Positions 40,553 to 48,905 are shown, numbered from the stretch's first letter. The stretch is 64,000 nt of DNA from Streptomyces sp. PH10-H1 (GCF_030063355.1 NZ_JASISZ010000008.1:53346-117345); one strand, 5' to 3'. The notes: generated by a model not told the origin, from the sequence alone. A program made the numbers and translations.

Positions 40553-42175
40553 ATGCCGATAGTCCGGCGCGCACCGGCGCGCCCCCGCAGCCTCGCCGGC
40601 CAGCTGTTCGCCATGCAGGTGGTGATCGTCGCTGTCGTCGTCGCGGGGTGCGCGGTGCTGGCCTACGTACAGGCGCACAGCCGCGCCGAGGACGCGGCGG
40701 ACGGCCGGGTCAGGGCGGCGGCCGTGTCGATCGCCGACTCCCCCGCCGTGCGGCAGGCCGCCCTCGCGGCGCCCGCGACCGACCCGAGCCTGGTGCTCCA
40801 GCCGTACGCGGTGCGGGTGGTCGCCGACACCGGGGTGGACTTCGTCACGATCATGGCGCCGGACGGCATCCGCTGGACCCACCCCGACCCGCGCCGGATC
40901 GGCGAGCCCTACCTCGGCCACACCGCGCCCGCCCTGCGGGGCGAGACCTTCACCGAGACGTACACCGGCACGCTCGGCCCGTCGGTGCGTGCCGTCGCCC
41001 CGGTGCGCGACGGCGTCGGCGGCCGGGTCATCGCGCTGGTCAGCGTCGGCATCACGGTGGAGGCGATCAGCCATGAGGTGAGCGGGCAGCTGACCGCGCT
41101 GATCGGCGTCGCTGCCGCCGCGCTCGCGATCGGCGGCCTCGGCACGTACCTCGCCAACGCGCGGCTGCGCCGCCACACCCACGGCATGGCCGCCACCGAG
41201 CTGAGCCGGATGTACGACTATCACCAGGCGACCCTGCACGCGGTGCGCGAGGGGCTGATCCTGCTCGACGCCGACCGCCGGGTGGCGCTCTGCAACGACG
41301 CGGCCCGCGAGCTGCTCGGCCTCAACGGCGAGGTCGTCGGCGGCTATGTGGACGGCCTCGGGCTGCCGGTGTCCCTCACCGGCGCACTGCTCGCCACCGA
41401 GCCCCGCGTCGACGAGGTGCATCTCACCGCCGAGCGGGTCGTGGTCGTCAACACCTCGCCGGTACGCGGCGGAGAGCGGCGCGGCACCGTCGTCACGCTG
41501 CGCGACCGCACCGATCTGCAGGCGCTGACCGGCGAGCTGGACTCGGTGCGGGGCTTCGCGGAGGCGCTGCGCTCCCAGGCCCACGAGGCCTCCAACCGGC
41601 TGCACACCGTGGTCTCGCTCATCGAGCTGGGGCGCGCGGACGAGGCCGCGGATTTCGCGACCGCCGAGCTGGAGCTGGCCCAGAACCTCACCGACCGGGT
41701 CGTCACCGCGGTCGGCGAACCGGTGCTCGCCGCGCTCCTGCTGGGCAAGGCGGCCGAGGCCAATGAGCGCGGTGTCGAGCTGACCGTCACCGAGGACAGC
41801 AGGATCGACGACGGCGTCCTGCCCGACGGGCTCGCGGCCCGCGACCTGGTGACGATCCTGGGGAATCTCGTCGACAACGCCCTGGACGCGGCCGTCGAGG
41901 GCGCCGGCCGCCCGAAGGTCACGGTCACCGCGCGGACCGAGGGGAACGAGCTGCTGCTCAGGGTCCGCGACACCGGCCGGGGCGTCGAGCCCGAGGCGCT
42001 GCGCGAGGTGTTCCGGCGCGGCTGGACGACGAAGAGCGAGGGGCGCGGACTGGGCCTGGCCCTGGTCGAGCAGGCCGCGCGGCGCGGCGGCGGCGCGGTG
42101 GAGCTGGGACAGGACGACCGCGGCGGCGCGGTGTTCACCGTACGCATGCCGCTGGTGCAGGAGGCGCGGACATGA
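40553..42175 (+). CDS. Sensor histidine kinase, CitA/DcuS/DctS type
   Basis: From ATG 40553 the protein has 540 residues. A membrane segment (about 20-42) is followed by a periplasmic-type sCache/PAS sensor (AVRVVADTGVDFVTIMAPDGIRWTHPDP...GRVIALVSVGI), a second membrane segment (about 182-202), a cytoplasmic PAS (YDYHQATLHAVREGLILLDADRRVALCN), and a kinase core. SQAHEASNRLHTV gives phosphoacceptor His344 in the HExxN style of CitA/DcuS kinases. The ATPase boxes are VDNALDAA, DTGRGV and GRGLGLALV. The extracellular domain should bind a di- or tricarboxylate. It is coupled to the response regulator by a 4-nt overlap. Confidence 0.92.
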   Translation: MPIVRRAPARPRSLAGQLFAMQVVIVAVVVAGCAVLAYVQAHSRAEDAADGRVRAAAVSIADSPAVRQAALAAPATDPSLVLQPYAVRVVADTGVDFVTIMAPDGIRWTHPDPRRIGEPYLGHTAPALRGETFTETYTGTLGPSVRAVAPVRDGVGGRVIALVSVGITVEAISHEVSGQLTALIGVAAAALAIGGLGTYLANARLRRHTHGMAATELSRMYDYHQATLHAVREGLILLDADRRVALCNDAARELLGLNGEVVGGYVDGLGLPVSLTGALLATEPRVDEVHLTAERVVVVNTSPVRGGERRGTVVTLRDRTDLQALTGELDSVRGFAEALRSQAHEASNRLHTVVSLIELGRADEAADFATAELELAQNLTDRVVTAVGEPVLAALLLGKAAEANERGVELTVTEDSRIDDGVLPDGLAARDLVTILGNLVDNALDAAVEGAGRPKVTVTARTEGNELLLRVRDTGRGVEPEALREVFRRGWTTKSEGRGLGLALVEQAARRGGGAVELGQDDRGGAVFTVRMPLVQEART

Positions 42176-42969
42176 ACGACAGCGCGAACACGGGCATGAG
42201 CGGCTGCATGAACACCGGCCCGGACACTGGTCGGGACACCGGTCGGGACGCGGCTCGGGACACCGGCGTCAGCAGGGTGCTGGTCGTCGAGGACGACCTG
42301 ATCGCCGCCGCCGCGCACCGCCTGTACGTCGAGCGCGTGCCAGGCTTCACGGTCGTCGGCACCGTGCACTCCGGCGCGGAGGCGCTCCGCTTCTTCCGGC
42401 AGCACCCCGTGGACCTGGTGCTGCTCGACCTCCATCTGCCGGACGGGCACGGTCTGCAGGTCGTCCAGGCGATGCGCGCGGCCGGCCACACCGCCGATGT
42501 GATCGCGGTGACCTCCGCCCGCGACCTGGGGGTGGTCCGGCAGGCGGTCTCCGCCGGTGTCGTGCAGTACCTTCTCAAGCCGTTCACCTTCCCCGCGCTG
42601 CGCGACCGCCTCGACCGGTGGGCGCGGTTCCGCCGTGAGCTGGCCGGGGGCGAGGCCTCGAGCCAGGACGAGGTGGACCGCGCGCTGGCGTCACTGCGCA
42701 CCCCGGACTCGCCCGTGCTACCGAAGGGGCTGAGCGCTCCGACGCTGGAGGCCGTCACGACGGTGCTGCGCGAGGCGGACGACGGGATCTCGGCGAACGC
42801 GGCGGCCTTGGCCGTCGGGGTCTCACGGATCACCGCGCGGCGTTACCTTGAGCATCTGGTCGACACCGGACTCGCGGTGCGCAGTCCGCAGTACGGGCAG
42901 GTGGGCCGGCCGGAGCTCAGCTATCGATGGTCTCCCGGGGCCGGCCGGGACGGCCGGGCCGACGGCTGA
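42172..42969 (+). CDS. Response regulator, CitB/DcuR type
   Basis: The 265-residue protein has an N-terminal tail with TGRD repeats (about 1-33), a receiver domain (VLVVEDDLIAAAAHRLYVE; phosphoacceptor Asp86 in LLDLHLPDG; Thr and the switch Lys in YLLKPF), and a C-terminal helix-turn-helix (GISANAAALAVGVSRITARRYLEHLVDTG). This is the usual partner of CitA/DcuS kinases. It overlaps the kinase gene by ATGA. Control of the divergent dctA is the natural inference. Confidence 0.92.
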   Translation: MNDSANTGMSGCMNTGPDTGRDTGRDAARDTGVSRVLVVEDDLIAAAAHRLYVERVPGFTVVGTVHSGAEALRFFRQHPVDLVLLDLHLPDGHGLQVVQAMRAAGHTADVIAVTSARDLGVVRQAVSAGVVQYLLKPFTFPALRDRLDRWARFRRELAGGEASSQDEVDRALASLRTPDSPVLPKGLSAPTLEAVTTVLREADDGISANAAALAVGVSRITARRYLEHLVDTGLAVRSPQYGQVGRPELSYRWSPGAGRDGRADG

Positions 42970-43009
42970 ACGGCCGCTGAACGGCCGCCGAAAGGCCGCC
43001 GAAAGGCCG
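42966..43009. repeat. Four 11-nt repeats at the response-regulator 3' end
   Basis: CTGAACGGCCG occurs twice, then CCGAAAGGCCG twice, in one 11-nt register. The first copy includes the stop codon TGA of the response regulator. Confidence 0.85.
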
Positions 43010-43025
43010 ACCGGCCGAAAACAAC

Positions 43026-43038
43026 AGGAAACTTTCCT
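43026..43038. promoter_or_regulatory. Palindromic operator upstream of the chitinase
   Basis: AGGAAA-C-TTTCCT is a perfect 13-bp palindrome ending 10 nt before the -35 box of the chitinase promoter. The position suits an activator or repressor site for chitin-related control. Confidence 0.5.
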
Positions 43039-43048
43039 AACCAATCTC

Positions 43049-43077
43049 TTGTCGCAGGCATGCCGGACCACTAGCGT
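43049..43077 (+). promoter_or_regulatory. Sigma-70-type promoter of the chitinase gene
   Basis: TTGTCG (43049-43054) and TAGCGT (43072-43077) are separated by 17 nt. Transcription would start near 43085, giving a leader of about 45 nt with AGGAG before ATG 43129. Confidence 0.6.
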
Positions 43078-43128
43078 TCACGCAGCGTTCCCAGAGCCAA
43101 CTCCCGTACACGCTAGGAGTTCTCCCGC

Positions 43129-44142
43129 ATGCTCTTCTTCCCCCACAACCGCCGCGGCCGTATCGCGCTGGCCGCGACCGCGGGGCTCGCCGCCGCTGCC
43201 GCACTCGGCTCGACCGCCCAAGCCAACCCCGCCCCCGCGCAGGCCGCCGCCGCTCTCCCCAGCGGCATAGCCGCCCCGTACCTCTACCTCGGCTGGGGCA
43301 CCCCGCCGTCCGCCACGTCGGTCATGTCCGCCACCGGGATCAAGCAGTTCACGATGGCGTTCATGCTCTCCGACGGCGGCTGCAACCCCAAGTGGGACGG
43401 AAGCCGCGGCCTGACCGGTGGCACCGACCAGTCGACGATCAACGCCATCCGCGGCGCGGGCGGCGATGTCACCATCTCCTTCGGCGGCTGGAGCGGCAAC
43501 AAGCTGGAAGAGAAGTGCACTTCGGCCTCCGCCCTGGCCGGCGCCTACCAGAAGGTGATCACCGCCTACAAGCTGAAGTCGATCGACATCGACATCGAGG
43601 CCTCGGCGGTCGAGAACGCGACGGTCCGCAAGCGCACCGTCGACGCCCTGAAGATCATCAAGACCAACAACAGCGGCGTGAAGGTCTACCTCACGTTCGG
43701 GACCACCCCCACCGGTCCCGACGCCAACGGCAATGACCTGATCAAGAAGGGCGCCGCCGCCGGCCTCGACGCGGACGGCTGGGCGGTCATGCCCTTCGAC
43801 TACGACCAGGGCGCCGTCGACATGGCCGCCACCACCAAGTCCGCGGTCGACGGCCTGAAGAACTCGGTCGCGAGCGCCTACGGGCTGTCCTCCGACGCCG
43901 CCTACCGCAAGGTCGGCTTCTCCTCGATGAACGGCATCACCGACAGCGCGGGCGAGAAGGTCACCCTCGCCAACTTCAAGTCGATGGTCTCGTACGCCAC
44001 CAGCCACCACCTGGCACGCGTCAGCTTCTGGTCCGTCAACCGCGACCGCAAGTGCGGCTCGGGGACCGACCCGGACGCCTGTAGCGGAATCACCCAGAAC
44101 AGCTGGGACTTCACGAAGGCGCTCGCCGCCTACACCGGCTGA
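43129..44142 (+). CDS. Secreted GH18 chitinase (catalytic domain only)
   Basis: The 337-residue precursor has a signal peptide (RRGRIALAATAGLAAAAALGSTAQA) and a single GH18 barrel. The catalytic motif SIDIDIEA contains Asp153, Asp155 and the acid Glu157 (DxDxE). Other elements are VTISFGGWSG on strand 3, GWAVMPFDY and a C-terminal KVGFSSMNG strand. There is no carbohydrate-binding module. It should hydrolyse chitin or chito-oligomers outside the cell. A sugar ABC importer follows downstream after a terminator, and the sugar uptake genes may act together with it. Confidence 0.92.
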   Translation: MLFFPHNRRGRIALAATAGLAAAAALGSTAQANPAPAQAAAALPSGIAAPYLYLGWGTPPSATSVMSATGIKQFTMAFMLSDGGCNPKWDGSRGLTGGTDQSTINAIRGAGGDVTISFGGWSGNKLEEKCTSASALAGAYQKVITAYKLKSIDIDIEASAVENATVRKRTVDALKIIKTNNSGVKVYLTFGTTPTGPDANGNDLIKKGAAAGLDADGWAVMPFDYDQGAVDMAATTKSAVDGLKNSVASAYGLSSDAAYRKVGFSSMNGITDSAGEKVTLANFKSMVSYATSHHLARVSFWSVNRDRKCGSGTDPDACSGITQNSWDFTKALAAYTG

Positions 44143-44152
44143 ATGATGAACT

Positions 44153-44195
44153 CCGCGCCCCGGCCGACAGCCCCGAGCTGTCGCCCGGGGCGCGG
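44153..44195 (+). terminator. Terminator after the chitinase gene
   Basis: CCGCGCCCCGG/CCGGGGCGCGG (11 bp) and an inner CGACAG/CTGTCG stem form a long hairpin 11 bases past the stop. Confidence 0.8.
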
Positions 44196-44294
44196 TCACG
44201 TTCCACCGAAGACTGCGCGCCCGTGCCCACACCATCAGGAGCACGGCGCGTTTGGACGGCGTCCGCATCTCTGAGCCAGTGTCATGCACACGTA

Positions 44295-44324
44295 TTGACC
44301 TGACATTCTGACGCCACTTACGGT
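44295..44324 (+). promoter_or_regulatory. Sigma-70-type promoter of the sugar ABC importer
   Basis: TTGACC (44295-44300) and TACGGT (44319-44324) are 18 nt apart, a near-consensus HrdB promoter. The leader to GTG 44374 would be about 43 nt. Confidence 0.65.
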
Positions 44325-44373
44325 CTCCGGGCAGCCTGCAGCACCTCCCTTCTGTGCGAAGGAGGACGCAAAC

Positions 44374-45732
44374 GTGCGCCCCACCGCCGTATTCGTCATG
44401 GTCGCTGCCCTAGCCGTCACCTCACTGACGGCGTGCGGCAGCGACTCGGGTGACAGCAAGGACACCATCAAGGTCGCCTATCAGCGGTCGACCGACAACA
44501 AGGTCCGGGTCATGGACGACTACCTGGATCTGGTGAAGAAACAGCTCGAGAAGGCGAACCCGAAGAAAACCGTCAAACTGCTCCCGATCCAGGCCGCCGA
44601 GAACGACTACTACACCAAGATCCAGCAGATGATGCGGTCCTCGAAGACCGCCCCCGACCTGGTCTACGAGGACACCTTCCTCATCAACTCGGACATCAAG
44701 GCCGGATATCTGCGGCCGATCGACGACTACCTCAAGGACTGGCCGTCCTGGGCGCAGTTCATCGACACCGCGAAGGCCGCGGCCAGGGCCCAGGACGGCA
44801 GGACGTACGGCGTCCCGGACGGCACCGACACCCGCGGCCTGTGGTTCAACAAGGAGATCTTCGCCAAGGCGGGACTCCCGGCCGACTGGCAGCCCAGGAG
44901 CTGGAACGACATCCTGGCCGCCGCACGGACCGTGAAGCAGAAGGTCCCGGGCGTCATCCCCCTCAACGTCTACACCGGCAAGGGCCCCGGCGAAGCGGCC
45001 GTCATGCAGGGCTTCGAGATGCTGGTCTACGGGACCGGCGCGAATCCGCTCTACGACCCGGCGCGGAAGAAGTGGGTGACGGGCGGCAAGGGCTTCAAGG
45101 ACGCGCTCGGCTTCGTCCGCACCGTCTACGCGGAGAAGCTCGGGCCCGATGTCTCCGACGCCCTCGACCCGAACGTCGGCACTCGAGTCGCCAGCGAATG
45201 GCTGCCCAAGGGCAAGCTCGCCATCGACCTCGACGGCTCCTGGATGGGCAACAACTGGATCAGCACCGGCGGCACCCCCTGGCCCGAGTGGGACAAGGTG
45301 CTCGGCCAGACCGCGATGCCCACCCAGAACGGCCGGCCGCCGGGGCAGGTCAGCATGTCCGGCGGCTGGACCTGGGCGATCCCGTCCAAGTCGCACAATC
45401 CCTCGCTGGCCTGGGAGTTCATCAAGGTCCTGCAGACGAAGGACAACGCCGCCCAGTACGACATCCGGGCCGCCAACATCGCCGTCCGCAAGGACGTGGC
45501 CACCGACCCGGCGTATCTGAAGTCGATGCCGGGCATCGACTTCTTCACCGGCCTCGTCCAGCACACCCAGTACCGCCCCGCGCTCCCCGTCTACCCGCAG
45601 GTCTCCACCGCGATCGGCGAGGCGATGGAGGGCGTCACCACCGGGGACTCCTCAGTGGACGATGCCGCCAGCCGCTACGACCAGCGGGTGGGCACCATCG
45701 CCGCGGGCGCCGTCACCGGGTCCGCCGGATGA
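44374..45732 (+). CDS. ABC sugar importer, solute-binding lipoprotein
   Basis: The 452-residue precursor starts at GTG 44374 after GAAGGAGG. Its lipobox is SLTAC, so the mature protein is lipid-anchored outside the membrane. It is a family 1 extracellular solute-binding protein (YEDTFLINSDIKAGYLRPIDDYL, GVPDGTDTRGLWFNKEIFAKAGLP, PKGKLAIDLDGSWMGNNWI, GGWTWAIPSKSHNPSLAWEFIK). It should bind an oligosaccharide; the preceding chitinase makes chitobiose a candidate but does not prove it. The stop overlaps the start of the first permease (ATGA). Confidence 0.93.
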   Translation: MRPTAVFVMVAALAVTSLTACGSDSGDSKDTIKVAYQRSTDNKVRVMDDYLDLVKKQLEKANPKKTVKLLPIQAAENDYYTKIQQMMRSSKTAPDLVYEDTFLINSDIKAGYLRPIDDYLKDWPSWAQFIDTAKAAARAQDGRTYGVPDGTDTRGLWFNKEIFAKAGLPADWQPRSWNDILAAARTVKQKVPGVIPLNVYTGKGPGEAAVMQGFEMLVYGTGANPLYDPARKKWVTGGKGFKDALGFVRTVYAEKLGPDVSDALDPNVGTRVASEWLPKGKLAIDLDGSWMGNNWISTGGTPWPEWDKVLGQTAMPTQNGRPPGQVSMSGGWTWAIPSKSHNPSLAWEFIKVLQTKDNAAQYDIRAANIAVRKDVATDPAYLKSMPGIDFFTGLVQHTQYRPALPVYPQVSTAIGEAMEGVTTGDSSVDDAASRYDQRVGTIAAGAVTGSAG

Positions 45733-46598
45733 GGAAGACCCGGATGAGGAAGGTATGGCGGGGGCTGCCCATGGCCCCCGCCACGATCCTCCTGCTGCTG
45801 TTCCTCGCCGGCCCGATCGCGTACTGCGTGTGGATCTCCTTCACCGACCTCCAGCTGACCGGCCAGTCCGAGTCCCATTTCGTCGGCCTCGCCAACTTCC
45901 GGCACGCCTTCGGCGACGACCGCTTCCGCAACGCCGTCGTGCTCACCCTGGTCTTCACCGTCGTGTCGTCGATCGTCGGCCAGAACACCCTCGGCCTCGC
46001 GCTCGCCGCCCTGATGCAGCGCGCCTCCAAGCCGGTCCGCACCGTGACCGGCTCCATCGTGATCGCCGCCTGGGTGGTGCCGGAGGTCGTCGCCGGCTTT
46101 CTGCTCTACGCGTTCTTCCGCCGCGAGGGCACCTTGAACGTCATCCTGGAACGGCTTCATCTCCCGTCCCAGAACTGGCTGTTCACCCTGCCCATCCTCG
46201 CCGTCTCCTTCGCCAACGTCTGGCGCGGCACCGCCTTCTCGATGCTCGTCTACAGCGCGGCGCTCTCCGAGATCCCGGCCGAGATCACCGAGGCCGCCGA
46301 GGTCGACGGCGCGACCGGCCGGCAGCGCCTGTGGCATGTCACCCTGCCGATGATCCGCCGTTCCATCGGCACCAATCTGATGCTCAACACCCTGCAGACG
46401 CTCTCCGTCTTCGGACTCATCTGGACCATGACCCGAGGCGGTCCCGGCGACCGGAGCCAGACCCTGCCGGTCTTCATGTACGACCAGGCGTTCAAGAACA
46501 GCCTCATCGGCTACGGCACCGCCGTGGCACTGCTGTTGCTGCTGGTGGGCGCCCTGTTCTCGCTCCTGTACGTGCGTCTGCTCCGCACGGAGGTCTGA
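45729..46598 (+). CDS. ABC sugar importer, permease 1 (MalF type)
   Basis: The start is ATG 45729, overlapping the binding-protein stop, which gives 289 residues. It has six membrane helices and the EAA motif EITEAAEVDGATGRQRLWHVTLPMI, which docks to the ATPase. The opening APATILLLLFLAGPIAYCVWISFTDLQL is typical of MalF-like sugar permeases. No ATPase gene is in the cluster, so a shared ATPase such as an MsiK-type protein encoded elsewhere is expected. Confidence 0.92.
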   Translation: MRKTRMRKVWRGLPMAPATILLLLFLAGPIAYCVWISFTDLQLTGQSESHFVGLANFRHAFGDDRFRNAVVLTLVFTVVSSIVGQNTLGLALAALMQRASKPVRTVTGSIVIAAWVVPEVVAGFLLYAFFRREGTLNVILERLHLPSQNWLFTLPILAVSFANVWRGTAFSMLVYSAALSEIPAEITEAAEVDGATGRQRLWHVTLPMIRRSIGTNLMLNTLQTLSVFGLIWTMTRGGPGDRSQTLPVFMYDQAFKNSLIGYGTAVALLLLLVGALFSLLYVRLLRTEV

Positions 46599-46601
46599 CC
46601 C

Positions 46602-47429
46602 GTGATCCGCCGCCGCACCAAGCACCGACTCGCCGCCGACGCGTGCCTCCTCGTCGTCGCCGCGGCCTTCGTGGTCCCGCTGCTCTGGCTCGTGCTCTCC
46701 TCCGTGAACGCCGACGCCGGCCTCGCGGTGACGCTCCCCTCCCCCGCCACCCTGGACAACTACGACCAGGTGCTGACGCCCGACATCACCTTCACCCCGA
46801 TGCTCAACAGCCTGCTGCTGTGCGGCAGCGCCACCCTCGTCACGGTCTGCTGCGCCGCGCTCGCCGCCTACCCGCTGTCCCGGTTCCGGTCCCGCTGGAA
46901 CCGCCCCTTCATGCTCACCATCCTCTTCTCCACCTGTCTGCCGATCACCGCGATCATGGTCCCGGTCTACGGGCTGTTCGTGCAGGTCGATCTCATCGAC
47001 ACCACGTACGGCACCGCCCTGTTCCTGGCCACCGCCCAACTGCCCTTCGCCATCTGGCTGATGAAGAACTTCATGGACGGCGTCCCCGTCGTCCTGGAGG
47101 AAGCGGCCTGGACCGACGGCGCGTCCTCCCTGCAGACGCTGCTGCGCGTCGTCCTGCCCCTGATGGGGCCGGGGGTCGTCGTGGTCACCGTCTTCTCGTT
47201 CATCGCCATGTGGGGAAACTTCTTCGTCCCCTTCATGCTCCTGCTCAGCCCCGACCAGCTCCCGGCCTCCGTCAGCATCTTCACCTTCTTCGGCAACTAC
47301 GGATCCGTCGCCTACGGCCAGCTGGCCGCCTTCTCGATGCTGTACTCGACTCCGGTCGTCCTGCTGTACGTCCTCATCTCCCGCCGCCTGGGCGGCGGCT
47401 TCGCGCTCGGCGGCGCGGTCAAGGGGTGA
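46602..47429 (+). CDS. ABC sugar importer, permease 2 (MalG type)
   Basis: The 275-residue protein starts at GTG, 3 nt after permease 1. It has six membrane helices and the EAA motif VVLEEAAWTDGASSLQTLLRVVLPLMGPG. It pairs with permease 1 to form the membrane channel. The last residues end within a 9-nt repeat that fills the gap to the convergent LuxR-type gene. The importer operon ends here without its own ATPase. Confidence 0.92.
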   Translation: MIRRRTKHRLAADACLLVVAAAFVVPLLWLVLSSVNADAGLAVTLPSPATLDNYDQVLTPDITFTPMLNSLLLCGSATLVTVCCAALAAYPLSRFRSRWNRPFMLTILFSTCLPITAIMVPVYGLFVQVDLIDTTYGTALFLATAQLPFAIWLMKNFMDGVPVVLEEAAWTDGASSLQTLLRVVLPLMGPGVVVVTVFSFIAMWGNFFVPFMLLLSPDQLPASVSIFTFFGNYGSVAYGQLAAFSMLYSTPVVLLYVLISRRLGGGFALGGAVKG

Positions 47430-47461
47430 GCCGGGTCAGCCAGGTGAGCCGGGTGAGCCGC
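47426..47461. repeat. Four 9-nt repeats between convergent genes
   Basis: GTGAGCCGG, GTCAGCCAG, GTGAGCCGG and GTGAGCCGC follow each other and make up the whole gap between permease 2 and the LuxR-type gene, including one stop codon. Confidence 0.8.
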
Positions 47462-48747
47462 TAGGCCGCCGCGCTGTCCCCGGCACTGCGGGCCAGCGCG
47501 GCGGCTTCGCCGCGGGTGCCGACACCGAGTTTGCTGAGGATGTTGGCCACGTGGAACTTCACCGTGGACTCGCTGATGTGCAGGTCCTCGGCGATGGCGC
47601 GGTTGCGGTGGCCCTGGGCGAGGTGTTCGAGGACTTCGAGTTCGCGGCCGCCCAGGGCGGCGAGCGGGTGGGCGGCGGAGGTGGCGGTGACCGGGCCCAG
47701 TGGGACGCTGCCGGTGACCGTGGTGCCCCAGCCCGGGACGGCGTCGAGGACGAGGCGGCCGCCGAGGGCCTTGAGGCGGTCGGTGACGCGGTGCACGGTG
47801 AGCGCTTCGGGGGCGAGTGAGCCGGGGCCGTCGTCGCGGACGGTGACGCGCAGGACGTCGTCCTCGATCTGCCAGCCGACATGGATACGGCGCAGGTCGT
47901 CCTGTTCGAGCATGGCCAGGACGACAGCGCGGGTGGCGGCGCGAGCCGCGTGCGCCGCGTCGATGGGGAGGGTCCGCTCGGAGTCCGGGGACCGCAGATC
48001 GAGCTGGACGGGCCCGTAGCGCACCAGCGGATCCAGTTCGGCGGCGATCCTGGCGAACGCGGCGTCGGCGGGCTCCTCGCTGAGGATCTGCTCCCGGTCG
48101 GCCGCCGCACGCAGCTCGATCATGGCCGAGACAGCCAGGTCGGTGGCGGTGCGGCGGGCGGTGGCATCGTCCAGGCTCCGGGAGCGCAGGGTGCCGAGCA
48201 GCCCGGAGAGGGTCGCCGCCTGGGCCTCGCCGAGTTCGGCGATGACCCTGGCCCGCTCGCTGGCCGTGGCCCGGGACTGGGCGGCCATCCCGGGGGCGGA
48301 CTCCGCGGCCCGGTAGTCGAGATGGACGCTGACGAGGTCCCACAGCCGCTGCACGACCCGGACCGCGGCTTCCGGCAGCGGTTCCGTGGGGGTGTCGATG
48401 AGCACGAGGAGCGCCCCGTTGGCGCCCACCTCGGCGGAGGCCGCCGCGAAGACCGGCCGGGTGGCGCCCGCCACGACGGCCTCGCCCTGCCACGGCCGCC
48501 CGACGGGAACGATGCCGGCCAGCCGGCTCAACTCCGCGCTGGTGATCCGCTCAACGAGCTCCGGCGCTCCCGCGGTCTTCATCGGGTAGTGCGCGCAGTA
48601 GCCGGTCAGTTTCGCCGACGCCCGGTGCGGGATCAGGTCCGCCAGTACCCCGGAGAGGCTGGGCAGGGTCTGGCCGAGCGGGGACCGCAGCACTTCCAGT
48701 GCCACCGACAGGGCGTGTTCCGGGTCCGTCCAGACGCTGGATTCCAT
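47461..48747 (-). CDS. LuxR-type regulator with fused, degenerate histidine-kinase module
   Basis: From ATG 48747 the protein has 428 residues. A GAF-like N-terminal region (about 20-145) is followed by a segment resembling a NarL-type kinase dimerisation helix, TASERARVIAELGEAQAATL. The expected ELHD with the phosphoacceptor His reads ELGE here (Gly173). A GHKL ATPase-like domain follows (VRDDGPGSLAPEAL at 303-316, LKALGGRLVLDAVPGWGTTV). The LuxR helix-turn-helix ends the protein (LGGRELEVLEHLAQGHRNRAIAEDLHISESTVKFHVANILSKLGV). With no receiver domain and no His, it probably senses a ligand or nucleotide directly. It is divergent from an oxidoreductase gene across a perfect palindrome. Confidence 0.87.
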   Translation of the reverse strand: MESSVWTDPEHALSVALEVLRSPLGQTLPSLSGVLADLIPHRASAKLTGYCAHYPMKTAGAPELVERITSAELSRLAGIVPVGRPWQGEAVVAGATRPVFAAASAEVGANGALLVLIDTPTEPLPEAAVRVVQRLWDLVSVHLDYRAAESAPGMAAQSRATASERARVIAELGEAQAATLSGLLGTLRSRSLDDATARRTATDLAVSAMIELRAAADREQILSEEPADAAFARIAAELDPLVRYGPVQLDLRSPDSERTLPIDAAHAARAATRAVVLAMLEQDDLRRIHVGWQIEDDVLRVTVRDDGPGSLAPEALTVHRVTDRLKALGGRLVLDAVPGWGTTVTGSVPLGPVTATSAAHPLAALGGRELEVLEHLAQGHRNRAIAEDLHISESTVKFHVANILSKLGVGTRGEAAALARSAGDSAAA

Positions 48748-48754
48748 GACGTCC

Positions 48755-48760
48755 ACGGTA
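48755..48760 (-). promoter_or_regulatory. -10 box of a probable leaderless promoter (LuxR-type gene)
   Basis: On the minus strand TACCGT ends 7 nt before ATG 48747 and no ribosome site is present. It decides this start against an upstream GTG in the same open frame. Confidence 0.5.
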
Positions 48761-48787
48761 GCGGGCCCGGTGCCGGTACCGACTGGT

Positions 48788-48815
48788 CTTTCGGACAGGT
48801 GGGACTGTCCGAAAG
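48788..48815. promoter_or_regulatory. Perfect 11-6-11 inverted repeat, probable LuxR operator
   Basis: CTTTCGGACAG (48788-48798), the spacer GTGGGA, and CTGTCCGAAAG (48805-48815) form a perfect palindrome. It sits upstream of the minus-strand LuxR-type gene and the plus-strand oxidoreductase gene, so one site may serve both. Confidence 0.75.
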
Positions 48816-48905
48816 GCGGGGCGGGGTTCGGTGCCGCCGGGTCCAGGCTGTGAACACGACGACGAGCCGGATCACCGTCCGGCCCACCCTGAGGAGTGCG
48901 TTCCC

